From an uncultured Bacteroidales bacterium (lineage in GTDB: Bacteria; Bacteroidota; Bacteroidia; Bacteroidales; F082): 14,325 nt of DNA. Positions 5,970 through 14,018 of the stretch are shown in pieces. The DNA lies in the NCBI GenBank assembly GCA_937896505.1, contig CALBNP010000201.1, forward strand, positions 1-14,325. Direction: 5' to 3'. A program made the translations under genes and the position numbers. Under the pieces are notes generated by a model that worked only from the letters and a program-made list of their open reading frames with translations, was not told where the DNA came from and made no database searches. Position 1 is the first letter of the stretch; every line of letters starts with the position of its first letter.

Positions 5970-7618
5970 TATCGGCCTACCACCACGCGGCAAATGCGGT
6001 TTGTGCCATCGGCTTCCGTCACCTTCAGCAGGTAAACGCCTTCAGGCAAGCCTGCCACGCTGATTTCATTCGTGCCTTGCATGGTCTTCACCAACTGGCC
6101 AAGGGCGTTGTAGATTTCAATGTCACAAGCCTCAACGCCTTCAATTGTCACCGTTTCATTGGCAGGATTTGGATAAACCAAGCCATGGCCTTCAGTTTGG
6201 TTCTCAACAACTTCATCATAATCAAAGACATCAGTAATGTGGAACACCCAGTAGTTGTCCCACGAGTCGTTCACCACATTGGGACAGTTGATGTCGCCAA
6301 TCGGCGAAGGATAGCAGGGGTCTCTGCAAACCAACGTATATTCCGTCTCGCTGTCGCGCGTGGCACAACTGAAGAATTGGTAAGATGCCTCATCGGCACC
6401 AAAAGCCCTTTCCCATATCAGATAGCCTTTTGAATCCGTGCGGATAATCCAAGGCTTATTGACAGGAATATTTGGCCCTATCGGCTCATATAACTGGGCC
6501 GCGCTTTGGGCATCGCCATCCCTTGACCACGTGTTGCCAAATATGGTGAAGCCTCCGTCTTCGTTCTGAAACACCATGTTTCCAAAATCATGTTCGGTTC
6601 CGCCATAGCAACGGCTCCAGATGACATTGCCGTCAAAATCGGTTTTCATCATCCACACATCTGCGGATGGGCCAAGACTGGGATTGCCTTGATGATAGCC
6701 GAGATGGTACCCCGAACCTTCCAAATCGCCATCTTCCGACATGGCATAGCCCAAAAAGACATAGCCATCATCAATTGTAATGAAAGTGCTAAAAAGATCA
6801 CCCCTTCTGCTTCCCCCATAGCACCTGCTGTCCATCACATTGCCATTGGCATCCAACCACACTACTATTCCATAGATAATGTCAGGAGAATCGTGGCAAC
6901 TGCCGATAGAACCGTTTGCCTGTGTGCTGCCACCTATCGAAACCATGTAACCGCCAGCTGCCAGCTGCCTGATGCCAGTAGGCTCTTCTGATCCCAATGA
7001 GCCTAAGGTCACATCCCATTGTATGTTGCTGTCCTCATCCAACTTGAACACCCAGGCGTCCCATGTGTGGGTACCGAAATGCTGGCTGACATCGCCGCCT
7101 GCACTGGCCACCGCAATGGTGCCGATGCAGCCGCCATCATCAGTGGCATCTCCAATTAAACCAAGCCAGTAATCATCATTTGGATTACCTAATGCCCGTT
7201 CCCATATCACGTTCAGGTCTTCGTCTATCTTAAGAACACAGGCATTTGAGTAGTTGTGCGGAGGAACGCCCACCATTCCAAAGGCGTAATAATACGGGTT
7301 GTCGCCCTTCGCTTTCGATATGTTGGTTGGCACCATATCAGTGCAAAGCTGGTCCACCAATCGGCCTGTTTCGTCTAATTTAAGAATCCAACCGTGGCTT
7401 TCCACATCATCGCAATCGACAGAAAAACCTCCGTCAGGGCTTTTATCACCTCCTACGATATAGCCGCTCGAAGTCTTGCAGATAAACCATGGTTCATCAT
7501 CTTCCATGCTGCCGTAGGCATACTGCCAGCCAAATTGTATCTGGGCGTTCGCCACAGCACTATAGGTCAGGCACAACACCAGTGCCAGCTTTATGCTTAA
7601 TTGTTTTCCTCTTTCCAT
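5969..7618 (-). CDS. Secreted T9SS protein with propeller-like repeats
   Basis: Predicted Sec- and T9SS-exported protein of 549 aa, specific function unknown. The signal peptide is residues 1-26 (…ALVLCLTYSAVANAQ), mature from about Q26/I27. The body contains repeats of the type WKLD-E-G...WxRxYGG-T/S-x-x-D...DGGFxIxG.TxSxDGD, for example FDGNVIWSRCYGGTEHDFGN. This pattern is common in Bacteroidota secreted proteins and suggests a beta-propeller. Residues 479-549 are a type A sorting domain (GLVYPNPANETVTI, IYNALGQLV, GVYLLKV). A purine-rich AGAGAGGAAA sits just upstream of the ATG at 7618. No own promoter is obvious. A strong hairpin separates it from the upstream 113-aa gene, so it may be co-transcribed or attenuated. 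Its stop codon overlaps the palindrome at 5948-5969. Confidence 0.85.
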   Translation of the reverse strand: MERGKQLSIKLALVLCLTYSAVANAQIQFGWQYAYGSMEDDEPWFICKTSSGYIVGGDKSPDGGFSVDCDDVESHGWILKLDETGRLVDQLCTDMVPTNISKAKGDNPYYYAFGMVGVPPHNYSNACVLKIDEDLNVIWERALGNPNDDYWLGLIGDATDDGGCIGTIAVASAGGDVSQHFGTHTWDAWVFKLDEDSNIQWDVTLGSLGSEEPTGIRQLAAGGYMVSIGGSTQANGSIGSCHDSPDIIYGIVVWLDANGNVMDSRCYGGSRRGDLFSTFITIDDGYVFLGYAMSEDGDLEGSGYHLGYHQGNPSLGPSADVWMMKTDFDGNVIWSRCYGGTEHDFGNMVFQNEDGGFTIFGNTWSRDGDAQSAAQLYEPIGPNIPVNKPWIIRTDSKGYLIWERAFGADEASYQFFSCATRDSETEYTLVCRDPCYPSPIGDINCPNVVNDSWDNYWVFHITDVFDYDEVVENQTEGHGLVYPNPANETVTIEGVEACDIEIYNALGQLVKTMQGTNEISVAGLPEGVYLLKVTEADGTNRICRVVVGR

Positions 7619-7653
7619 ATTGTTTCCTCTCTTTCTTTAATTCCAAAATTCCA

Positions 7654-7683
7654 AGAGGGCACGCCCCGACGGGCGCACCCTCT
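7654..7683 (-). terminator. Strong GC hairpin between secreted-protein genes (attenuator or repeat)
   Basis: As minus-strand RNA this forms a 13-bp stem (AGAGGGUGCGCCC with GGGCGUGCCCUCU) closed by GUCG. The two middle pairs are G-U wobbles that would be mismatches on the plus strand. It begins three bases after the stop of the 113-aa gene. What follows is UGGAAUUUUGG, a poor U-tract, so partial termination, mRNA protection or a dispersed palindromic repeat are all possible. A tandem AATTCCAA pair (7639-7646, 7647-7654) adjoins it. Confidence 0.5.
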
Positions 7684-7686
7684 GTT

Positions 7687-8028
7687 TTATTGGTGGTTAG
7701 AATCATTTCGCAACAACCAGTTATCCAAGGCTGCGGTCTCAAACGCTGCACATTGGAATTGGGCATCTTCTTCCGTCGCATAAAGGCTATTGCGTTCATA
7801 AACCAACCATTCATCATCGTTGTTGTCAACCAACACCACCCGGATGAAAGCGGTGTCAGACAAAAGTTGTCCTACGCCGTCGATGCCAATGCCATAACTA
7901 TTGGTATTGGTGGTAAAAGGCTGAATGGTATCTGTACAGTTGATGTTCCTATTAATGTTGTAGGTCGTAATTTGTGCGCTCAGCTGAAGACACACCAAAC
8001 ATGACAACAAAGTAATAATTCTTTTCAT
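7687..8028 (-). CDS. Small secreted protein of unknown function
   Basis: A 113-aa protein with a signal peptide (MKRIITLLSCLVCLQLSA, cleavage before QITTYN). The mature part of about 95 aa has no recognised domain. The segment FIRVVLVDNNDDEWLVYERNSLY...CAAFETAALDN resembles, by eye, a stretch found in the middle of longer T9SS cargo proteins of Bacteroidales. The protein itself ends in NWLLRNDSNHQ with no sorting domain, so it could be truncated. Its ATG overlaps the TGA of the preceding 299-aa gene (ATGA, 8025-8028), indicating translational coupling. A strong hairpin follows its stop at once. Confidence 0.72.
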   Translation of the reverse strand: MKRIITLLSCLVCLQLSAQITTYNINRNINCTDTIQPFTTNTNSYGIGIDGVGQLLSDTAFIRVVLVDNNDDEWLVYERNSLYATEEDAQFQCAAFETAALDNWLLRNDSNHQ

Positions 8029-8924
8029 CTTTTCATAATTTTATTGTTAAATAATTGTGAATCAACAACTATTGAAACCAGATAAATTCCGCTACATTTC
8101 TTGGACAAATCTATGTCCATCATTTTGTCCACGGTTGCTTGAGAAAAAACCATCCTTCCTGTCATATCAACAATGCGAATTTGCTTTACACCGCTCTGCG
8201 TATTTGCAAAACTGATGTGAAGCAAATCATCAACCAAGGTGCTCATTTGCACCGACGGCTCTTCTTTTTCATCACATACGCTCAACACTTCATAATCACA
8301 TTCTGTTTCGCCCCATTGTATTAACGGGACACACTCCTCGGAATAACAACGAAGAGGACCATGAAGACAAAACGCGCCATCTGTATAGAAATATGGAAAC
8401 AAAGTATAATCCATTCCAACACCTTCAATGATATTGTAAATATACCAATCCATATTAGAGAGATGTGTTTCCATGCATTTCCTTACAGACCCGTCATTCA
8501 GCGTTATGTAGCTTACACCTACAACCGTAATGGTGTCATCGTACTTTGGCGCGTACCACCATTCCCCTACTCCTTTGCCGAAATCATAAAGCAGGAAACG
8601 CTGCCCGTCTTCCACCTCAAAAACTTGGTCTCCTTCCTGGGTAATGTAGCGGATTTCGGTGTAAGGATTAACCTCGCCGTGGCAATCGAGGTTTTGGAAC
8701 AACTCTATTTCCTTGCATTCCCATCCGCTTATCTCAACGGTTCTAAGTGAGCGGAACCTGTCGTATGTAATACCTGTAAAGTCCCATCCTTCTCGGTACA
8801 CTCGTCCATAATGCCATTCCGCCCCAATAGGAGCAAACTCGTGGGTTTGCGCCTTCGCAATGCCTGCTACTGCCAGCAGCAGGAGAAGAAGGACTTTGTT
8901 TCTTAGATTGCAATTATTCTTCAT
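8025..8924 (-). CDS. Secreted T9SS-type protein, 299 aa
   Basis: Predicted exported protein, function unknown. The signal peptide is MKNNCNLRNKVLLLLLLAVAGIAKA, with mature start near Q26. The mature domain begins with FAPIGAEWHYGR and GWDFTGITYDRF, a type of opening seen in many uncharacterised Bacteroidales secreted proteins that report on a beta-rich fold. The last 75 or so residues form a divergent type A sorting domain: the YPNP motif is replaced by STLVDDLLHISF, but IRIVDMTGRMVFSQ, GIYLVSIV and a terminal KIMKR are kept. It is the first gene of a minus-strand unit with a TACATTTG box 33 nt before the ATG, and it overlaps the next gene by four bases. Confidence 0.82.
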   Translation of the reverse strand: MKNNCNLRNKVLLLLLLAVAGIAKAQTHEFAPIGAEWHYGRVYREGWDFTGITYDRFRSLRTVEISGWECKEIELFQNLDCHGEVNPYTEIRYITQEGDQVFEVEDGQRFLLYDFGKGVGEWWYAPKYDDTITVVGVSYITLNDGSVRKCMETHLSNMDWYIYNIIEGVGMDYTLFPYFYTDGAFCLHGPLRCYSEECVPLIQWGETECDYEVLSVCDEKEEPSVQMSTLVDDLLHISFANTQSGVKQIRIVDMTGRMVFSQATVDKMMDIDLSKKCSGIYLVSIVVDSQLFNNKIMKR

Positions 8925-8956
8925 ATATTAAGGATTTTATTACTTGTTTTACGCTT

Positions 8957-8964
8957 CAAATGTA
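8957..8964 (-). promoter_or_regulatory. -7 promoter box for the 299-aa/113-aa unit
   Basis: The minus strand reads TACATTTG, fitting TAnnTTTG, 32 nt upstream of the ATG at 8924. No TTG is found 19-21 bp further upstream. A second TTTG at 8975-8978 is too close to serve as the -33 element. The expected leader is about 25 nt. Confidence 0.5.
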
Positions 8965-9054
8965 CACTTTTTTTCAAATCATAATTCTACACATATCATT
9001 TGATTCTATGTTTTATTCTTGGCATCCCGCAAATAGCAGGTCGGTCACGATTCT

Positions 9055-10563
9055 TCATTCTTTAATCCACTTTCCTCTCTCAGCCTCAAAGCCATTCACC
9101 ATCACCTTCCAAACATAAACCCCTTCAGCCCATCCTCCAGCATCAATCCCCGTCACATTCTCCGTAATATCCTGTCTATGCACCAGCCTCCCATTCACAT
9201 CATACACCTCCACCCGCGCATCCTGCAACCCCGTCCTGATATTCAGCACATCCTTCCCCGGATTAGGATAAGCCACCGCTACCGCAAAGCCAGCATCATG
9301 GGCTTCCTCGATGCCGACAAGAGTCTCTTTCGTGATTTTAATCAGGCAGTTCCCTGCTTCATTAGTGGCTTCATGGATTTTATGGCAACTCACAAGACAT
9401 CCACCTTCGGGACAAGCCGCCATCGACTTCACCATATAAGCATAATCATCCACATGGTAGATTTCACCCAATTTGTTAAGGTTTTCGTCCAAATAGGCAA
9501 TGTACAGATTGCGGTTCAGAAACTCGTTAGCCATAACATTATCCATCTGGCCAACCATATACACATTGTTATCATTGTCAAAACCAATGGATTGAAGTAT
9601 TCCAGCGCCGTCATTGCTTTGTGTGGTAAGACCCCAAGTGTAGTTCATCTGGCGGAAGTTTTCAGCATCAAACACGCTCATCATGATGTCCTCTACAATA
9701 GCAGGATTGCCGCCGTATGCTGGATAGTTGATGGTGTTATTCGAGTATGTCTTGCCATTAGCAGGGTTGGTTTCCAGATAGGCAAAACGGCAACACTGGT
9801 ATGGCCACGGCAATTCTTCCACATTTTCCTTGACAGCAATCGTGTTCAAGTCGGCATCCAAAGTATAGCAATCCAATTTGGGAGAGCCGTTACTCCGTAA
9901 AATGATGCGGCATCCCAACGAATCGGGTGCCGGAAGCGTGTGATGTCGGTCTTGTCCGCGATAGCCTTCCATCAATCTTTGACCGACAAGATGTCCTTTG
10001 TCGTCAAACTTGAGGAACTGCATGGCTTCAGTGCCGTTCAGATGATACTGGCTATGAGGCGGATAGGTGATAATAGCGCTACCGTCCTTGTTTACAACAA
10101 CACCTGTATTATAAGGATAAAAGGTCGCGTCCGAGTCGTAATAATCGTCTGTTTCCCATTCCAATTGAATGATGGTGAACGAAAGGTCATCATTCAAATC
10201 CACCCGATAGAAAGTGGCGATACCGTCAACCCTTGACGCGTAAAAAAGGGCCAAGCCGCCATCGGGAAGGCGCTGCAAAGGACTCATCCAGACCTTTTCG
10301 GCGTATTCTTCCTGCGAAAACAGCCGCTGCGCAGCCAGTTCCTCGCCTTCGTCGGTCATCCTGACAAATTGGATTTCCGCAACATTGGAGTATTGGTCTA
10401 CGATAGTCCTATTCGCAACAAACGTATGTTCGTCCTCAAACATCATGCTGTAAACCCACGAATCGGGCGACCAAAAAAATTCATTCAGTTCCTGCGCTTT
10501 CATCGTCACCCCTCCCGCCATCAGTAGCAGCGCAAGCATGGCGTAAATTCTCGTTGTTTTCAT
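9055..10563 (-). CDS. T9SS-exported protein, member 1 of a tandem paralogous pair
   Basis: A 502-aa secreted protein with a signal peptide (…MLALLLMAGGVTMKA, mature from about Q24). The body is a series of short repeats alternating a narrated value and a strand turn (FDDKGHLVGQRL, FDNDNNVYMVGQMDN, LDENLNKLGEIYH), fitting a propeller-like fold of unknown function. Residues 429-502 are a type A sorting domain (AVAYPNPGKDVLNIRT, VEVYDVNGRLV, GVYVWKV, ending GKWIKE). It resembles the 488-aa protein encoded just upstream along most of its length, including EEAHxxGxxVAxAYPNPG, so a tandem duplication is likely. It has its own promoter and a leader of about 100 nt containing a small inverted repeat (GAACTTC-GT-GAAGTCC, 10622-10637). 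Confidence 0.85.
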   Translation of the reverse strand: MKTTRIYAMLALLLMAGGVTMKAQELNEFFWSPDSWVYSMMFEDEHTFVANRTIVDQYSNVAEIQFVRMTDEGEELAAQRLFSQEEYAEKVWMSPLQRLPDGGLALFYASRVDGIATFYRVDLNDDLSFTIIQLEWETDDYYDSDATFYPYNTGVVVNKDGSAIITYPPHSQYHLNGTEAMQFLKFDDKGHLVGQRLMEGYRGQDRHHTLPAPDSLGCRIILRSNGSPKLDCYTLDADLNTIAVKENVEELPWPYQCCRFAYLETNPANGKTYSNNTINYPAYGGNPAIVEDIMMSVFDAENFRQMNYTWGLTTQSNDGAGILQSIGFDNDNNVYMVGQMDNVMANEFLNRNLYIAYLDENLNKLGEIYHVDDYAYMVKSMAACPEGGCLVSCHKIHEATNEAGNCLIKITKETLVGIEEAHDAGFAVAVAYPNPGKDVLNIRTGLQDARVEVYDVNGRLVHRQDITENVTGIDAGGWAEGVYVWKVMVNGFEAERGKWIKE

Positions 10564-10667
10564 TGTTCTATTGGTTTTTATTAGGGGACTTCTATTTTTA
10601 GCATTTTCGCGCCATTCCTCTGAACTTCGTGAAGTCCATTAGCCAAATTTCAAAGTGAATGACGTGG

Positions 10668-10698
10668 CAAAAATAACACTTTCCATTATGATTTCCAA
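10668..10698 (-). promoter_or_regulatory. Promoter of the 502-aa T9SS gene
   Basis: On the minus strand, TTG (10698-10696) is followed after 20 bp by TATTTTTG (10675-10668). This is a complete match to the TTG-N19-21-TAnnTTTG promoter of Bacteroidota. It lies between the two paralogous genes, showing that the second copy can be transcribed independently. Confidence 0.68.
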
Positions 10699-10718
10699 TA
10701 AGATACAAAAAAAATCAT

Positions 10719-12185
10719 TCATTCCTTCACCCATTTCCCCGTCTCAATCTCAGCCTTATCAGAAACCACCTTCCAGACATACGTTCCCGCCGCCCAGTCC
10801 GTGGCATCCAGCACGGTTTCCGTTTCCGTGACAGGCTGCTGCGCCACAAGGCGGCCATTCATGTCGTAAACCTCCACGGTGGCATTCTCAACCGCAGTGC
10901 GGATATGCATTTCGCCGCCGCCCGGGTTCGGATAGGCAATAGCCACCTTCAGGCCGTTGGCGTGAGCTTCCTCTACGCTTAGGAAAGCCTCGGCGGGAAT
11001 GTGGAAGATAGCATTGGAAATAACATATTCGCTTGAATTTCTAATGCTTCCGTTAGTGCTAATTACGCAACTGCCATCGGTCAAGACGCTAATGTAATAC
11101 GGAATGGTGCTATACAACGGGCTGTGATAAAACACTTCATCGAGTTTGTGAAGATTAGTGTCGAATCGGGATACGCAAAAATCATGCATCCTCAAATTGT
11201 CCATATAGGCACACATGTAAATGCTGCCATCATGACCAAAGTCAATAGCTCTTGACAAAGAACGCTGGTCATAGGTTTGAGTAGTCTTGCCCCAGGCCAT
11301 GCCTTGGTAACGGAACCCGGAATCGAGTTTTGCAATCATTGCATCTTGCACAACCTCGGTTTGTCCGTTAGACGGTGCCAAACTTAATTCTCCCATGACA
11401 AGCACTTCGCCAGTCTGCGGATGAAGCACGGTGTATGGAATCATAGGAAAGCCATGTTGGGGCAAATCCCTGAAAACATCTTCACGGAACAGGGTTGAAT
11501 TCAAATCCTTGTCCAATTCAAAACAATCTACACGCATATCCTTCGTGTAATAATATGGAAAGGCAAAATAGAATTTTTCACCGTTTGCGTCAGGCACAAA
11601 AGTGTAATCCAACAACGCGCCGTATTGAGGATTGGCTGTCATGTCATCAACGAAACTTCTGTCTGCCAGAACGGTGCCCTTATCGTCGAACCGAACAATA
11701 CGGACATATTGACTGGCTCTATAATGTTCCTTATAGCATGACATGATGAAAGTGCCATCGGCGTTCCGATAGACTAATGGCAAAACATAATCTTTTTCAA
11801 AAGGGAAAGATCCCGTTTCGTTGAAAAAAAGGTCGTCGCCTATCAATCCTACGCAGATTCTCAAGCTGTCCCCATAATCCTTGCCACCTATCATCCAGTT
11901 GTTGCCTTCCCCATCTTGAAAAATTTCTTCGCAATACAACTGATAGCCATAGTCAGGATGTACGGTCTCTTGCAGCACTTCACCATCTCCATTCATTCTC
12001 TGTATTCGAAAGGTACGAGTGTCCCAATTGTTGCTGCAAGCGAGGAATTCGCCATTTGGCAACGCTTCCAAGCACCGATAATAATATTCCGATGATTGTG
12101 CGATTTCCACAGGTTCTGTTTGCGCCCAAAGGCTGCCCGAAATGAAGCTGGCAACGAGGATTGCCAGAATGTTTCTTTTTTTCAT
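10719..12185 (-). CDS. T9SS-exported protein, member 2 of a tandem paralogous pair
   Basis: A 488-aa secreted protein. The start at 12185 is chosen because MKKRNILAILVASFISGSLW begins a clean signal peptide (cleaved near AQ-TEP); the 14-residue upstream extension would spoil it and would overlap the promoter. The body has propeller-like repeats such as FDDKGTVLADRSF and FGHDGSIYMCAYMDN, and it aligns by eye with its downstream paralogue. Residues 415-488 are a type A sorting domain (AIAYPNPGGGEMHIRT, VEVYDMNGRLV, GTYVWKV, ending GKWVKE). The final 21 bases of its coding end are duplicated at 5901-5921. The TPR/HTH membrane protein is encoded directly upstream, 125 bp away. Confidence 0.85.
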   Translation of the reverse strand: MKKRNILAILVASFISGSLWAQTEPVEIAQSSEYYYRCLEALPNGEFLACSNNWDTRTFRIQRMNGDGEVLQETVHPDYGYQLYCEEIFQDGEGNNWMIGGKDYGDSLRICVGLIGDDLFFNETGSFPFEKDYVLPLVYRNADGTFIMSCYKEHYRASQYVRIVRFDDKGTVLADRSFVDDMTANPQYGALLDYTFVPDANGEKFYFAFPYYYTKDMRVDCFELDKDLNSTLFREDVFRDLPQHGFPMIPYTVLHPQTGEVLVMGELSLAPSNGQTEVVQDAMIAKLDSGFRYQGMAWGKTTQTYDQRSLSRAIDFGHDGSIYMCAYMDNLRMHDFCVSRFDTNLHKLDEVFYHSPLYSTIPYYISVLTDGSCVISTNGSIRNSSEYVISNAIFHIPAEAFLSVEEAHANGLKVAIAYPNPGGGEMHIRTAVENATVEVYDMNGRLVAQQPVTETETVLDATDWAAGTYVWKVVSDKAEIETGKWVKE

Positions 12186-12238
12186 TGTATTAAGATTTTG
12201 AATGAATAATGCTGCAAATTTCAGCAAAACAAACTATT

Positions 12239-12246
12239 CAAAAATA
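12239..12246 (-). promoter_or_regulatory. -7 promoter box for the 488-aa T9SS gene
   Basis: The minus strand reads TATTTTTG, 53 nt before the ATG at 12185, a perfect TAnnTTTG box. No TTG at the standard distance was found. A weaker GAAATTTG at 12215-12222 is an alternative with one mismatch. Confidence 0.5.
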
Positions 12247-12279
12247 TTCATTTTACGGGAAATGGATATTTTTTACTCC

Positions 12280-12300
12280 AACAAAAACACTGATTATCAG
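12280..12300 (-). terminator. Weak terminator-like hairpin after the TPR/HTH gene
   Basis: On the minus strand a short CTGA-TAA-TCAG type stem is followed by TGTTTTTGTT. It lies 11 nt after the stop codon at 12311. The stem is only 4-5 bp, so the call is tentative. Confidence 0.3.
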
Positions 12301-12310
12301 CAAATTGAAA

Positions 12311-13867
12311 TTATTCAGCAAAAGACTGCTTCAAAATATCGTCCAAAACTGCGGAAAACGACTTGCTGTCGCACTGTAGCGTTTCGATGACGCGGTTGCG
12401 GCGGCTTCTTATGCCTTGGTAGGAAAGTCCCATGAGCCCGGCACGGTTTGCATCGCTGGTCTCAAACAGCGAGAGCAGGCAATATTCCACTTCGGCCTGC
12501 GAGTTCATGCCGTAAACATCGCGCAAAATGCTGCGGAATTTCGGGAAACACTGGTCGATGGCCTGCATCAGATCATCCCATTCCGTTGCCGAAAGTTGCA
12601 TTTTCTGCCACAGCAAATCGTCGGGTGAAAGCTTCCGCAAGCAACGCCCGATGATGGTTCCGTAAATGGCGGTTTCGGCAAAACGAGCCTTGGCCTGAAG
12701 GCAAAGTTCGGTGGCATCAGGCTCGGCGGCAGGTTCGGTTTCAACAGGCTTTTCGGTTTTCTTTTTCCGCAAAGCCAAGGCAAGGACAGCCAAAACGATT
12801 ACCGTCAAACCGACAAGCAGCCATTTTCCGCCCGTCCACGATGACTCTCTGGCTTCCTTTTCCTGAAGATAGATGGTGAAATCCTCAACAAAATCGCTTT
12901 TGGTTCTTCTATTCAAGGCGTTTTGGGTGTGGTCCTCGTTTGCAATGGCTAAATATGGCGCAGCGGAAACCGTATCGCCCAACTGCATATAGCAATCGGC
13001 GAGACCGTATGCCGAAACACATCTTGTGACTTCATCTTCCGAATTCAAGCCTTCTTTCAGGCAAACTATGGCGGTGTCGTATTTCCGTTCCACATAGTAC
13101 ACGAAGGCCATGTAATTCTGTGTTTCATAGTATATTCCCGACTTCTTAGGAGCAATTTCAACGGCTTTTTTGAAAAACAAAAGGGCGGAATCAAGGTCAC
13201 AACTATGGCGACAAACATTGCCATATTCTGCGAACAGTTTTGCCGTTTCTTTCGGATAACGTTTCGCATCGGCAATGGCAAATCCCTTTTGGGCATAATA
13301 GCAGGCCGTGTCTTTTTCCTCAAAACTGGGTTTGCCTAAACGCTCGTAAGCGGATGTCAAATGAGAGCAACAACGGATCATCAGGGAAGTGTCGTTGCTA
13401 CGAAAAGCATAATCCAAACTGCATTTAGCCAACTTTTTCGACAAAGGATATTGTCCAAAGCCATACATAATCCACGAAACCCTAAGATGAATCTTGCCGT
13501 ACAACAGACTCACATCGGGATTGCGGTCATCGAAATGCGCGTCCAAAATTCGCAAAGCATTCAGGAAATCAGCCACGGCATCGTTACCCTTATTGCTTCT
13601 CCATTTACTGAGACCCATGAAATATTCGCTTTGCGCCTGCATCCAATAGTGGCGCAAAGTGTTGCCCGAAGCGTAGTATTGCCGCATTGCTGACAAGACA
13701 CTGTCCAACGGGGCAAATTCAATCTCATAATCGAGAGCCGACGAAAGCGAGTCGACAAGACGCTTATATTCAGCATCTTGCTCAGAAACTGGCTCATACA
13801 TAGCGGCATCCCTCGAGCAGGAGCAGCCCAAGGCCAAAAGGGATAATATGAAAAGCAGCTTGCGCAT
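12311..13867 (-). CDS. Membrane-anchored TPR protein with putative cytoplasmic HTH (regulator-like)
   Basis: A 518-aa protein fitting the Bacteroidota family of TPR proteins that span the inner membrane and carry a DNA-binding-like C-terminus. MRKLLFILSLLALGCSCS is a signal peptide with a probable lipobox ending at C15. Residues about 30-330 are helical and TPR-like, for example LDSALLFFKKAVEIAP and YDTAIVCLKEGL. A single membrane helix WLLVGLTVIVLAVLALAL (349-366) is followed by RKKK, placing the C-terminus in the cytoplasm. Residues about 455-497 (AEVEYCLLSLFETSD...GLSYQGIRSRRNRVIETL) resemble a LuxR/sigma-4-like HTH, but diverged. The start at 13867 is favoured over one 46 codons upstream because of the signal peptide. 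A TATCTTTG box only 8 nt upstream would give an almost leaderless mRNA. Control of the adjacent T9SS genes is inference. Confidence 0.78.
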   Translation of the reverse strand: MRKLLFILSLLALGCSCSRDAAMYEPVSEQDAEYKRLVDSLSSALDYEIEFAPLDSVLSAMRQYYASGNTLRHYWMQAQSEYFMGLSKWRSNKGNDAVADFLNALRILDAHFDDRNPDVSLLYGKIHLRVSWIMYGFGQYPLSKKLAKCSLDYAFRSNDTSLMIRCCSHLTSAYERLGKPSFEEKDTACYYAQKGFAIADAKRYPKETAKLFAEYGNVCRHSCDLDSALLFFKKAVEIAPKKSGIYYETQNYMAFVYYVERKYDTAIVCLKEGLNSEDEVTRCVSAYGLADCYMQLGDTVSAAPYLAIANEDHTQNALNRRTKSDFVEDFTIYLQEKEARESSWTGGKWLLVGLTVIVLAVLALALRKKKTEKPVETEPAAEPDATELCLQAKARFAETAIYGTIIGRCLRKLSPDDLLWQKMQLSATEWDDLMQAIDQCFPKFRSILRDVYGMNSQAEVEYCLLSLFETSDANRAGLMGLSYQGIRSRRNRVIETLQCDSKSFSAVLDDILKQSFAE

Positions 13868-13875
13868 TTCGGGGG

Positions 13876-13883
13876 CAAAGATA
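13876..13883 (-). promoter_or_regulatory. -7 box very close to the TPR/HTH start codon
   Basis: The minus strand reads TATCTTTG, fitting TAnnTTTG, with only 8 bases between the box and the ATG at 13867. Transcription would start within a few bases of the ATG. No good -33 TTG lies at 19-21 bp. If the box is not used, the promoter must lie further upstream toward feo. Confidence 0.4.
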
Positions 13884-14018
13884 AAAAAAACTTGGATATG
13901 ATTTTTTAAAACGCCAATTGCCGCAAAGGAGCCATCAATGGACTTTATTTCCGGCAAAAAATCAAAAAATTTGGTAGAGGGATGGCACACCTCGCGTTCC
14001 TGCATAGCGATTTTGTCA

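Noticed and set aside
10564..10660. Tiny upstream ORFs (for example MLKIEVP) in the leader of the 502-aa gene
   Set aside because: Very short, no ribosome site at proper spacing, and no codon pattern suggesting a leader peptide.
4596..13867. A multi-gene defence or toxin system built around the ATPase
   Set aside because: The ATPase stands alone on its strand and its neighbours are export cargo; no nuclease, toxin, methylase or immunity partner was found.
13868..14005. 46-codon N-terminal extension of the TPR/HTH protein
   Set aside because: It precedes a lipoprotein signal peptide, overlaps the likely promoter and has no recognisable content.
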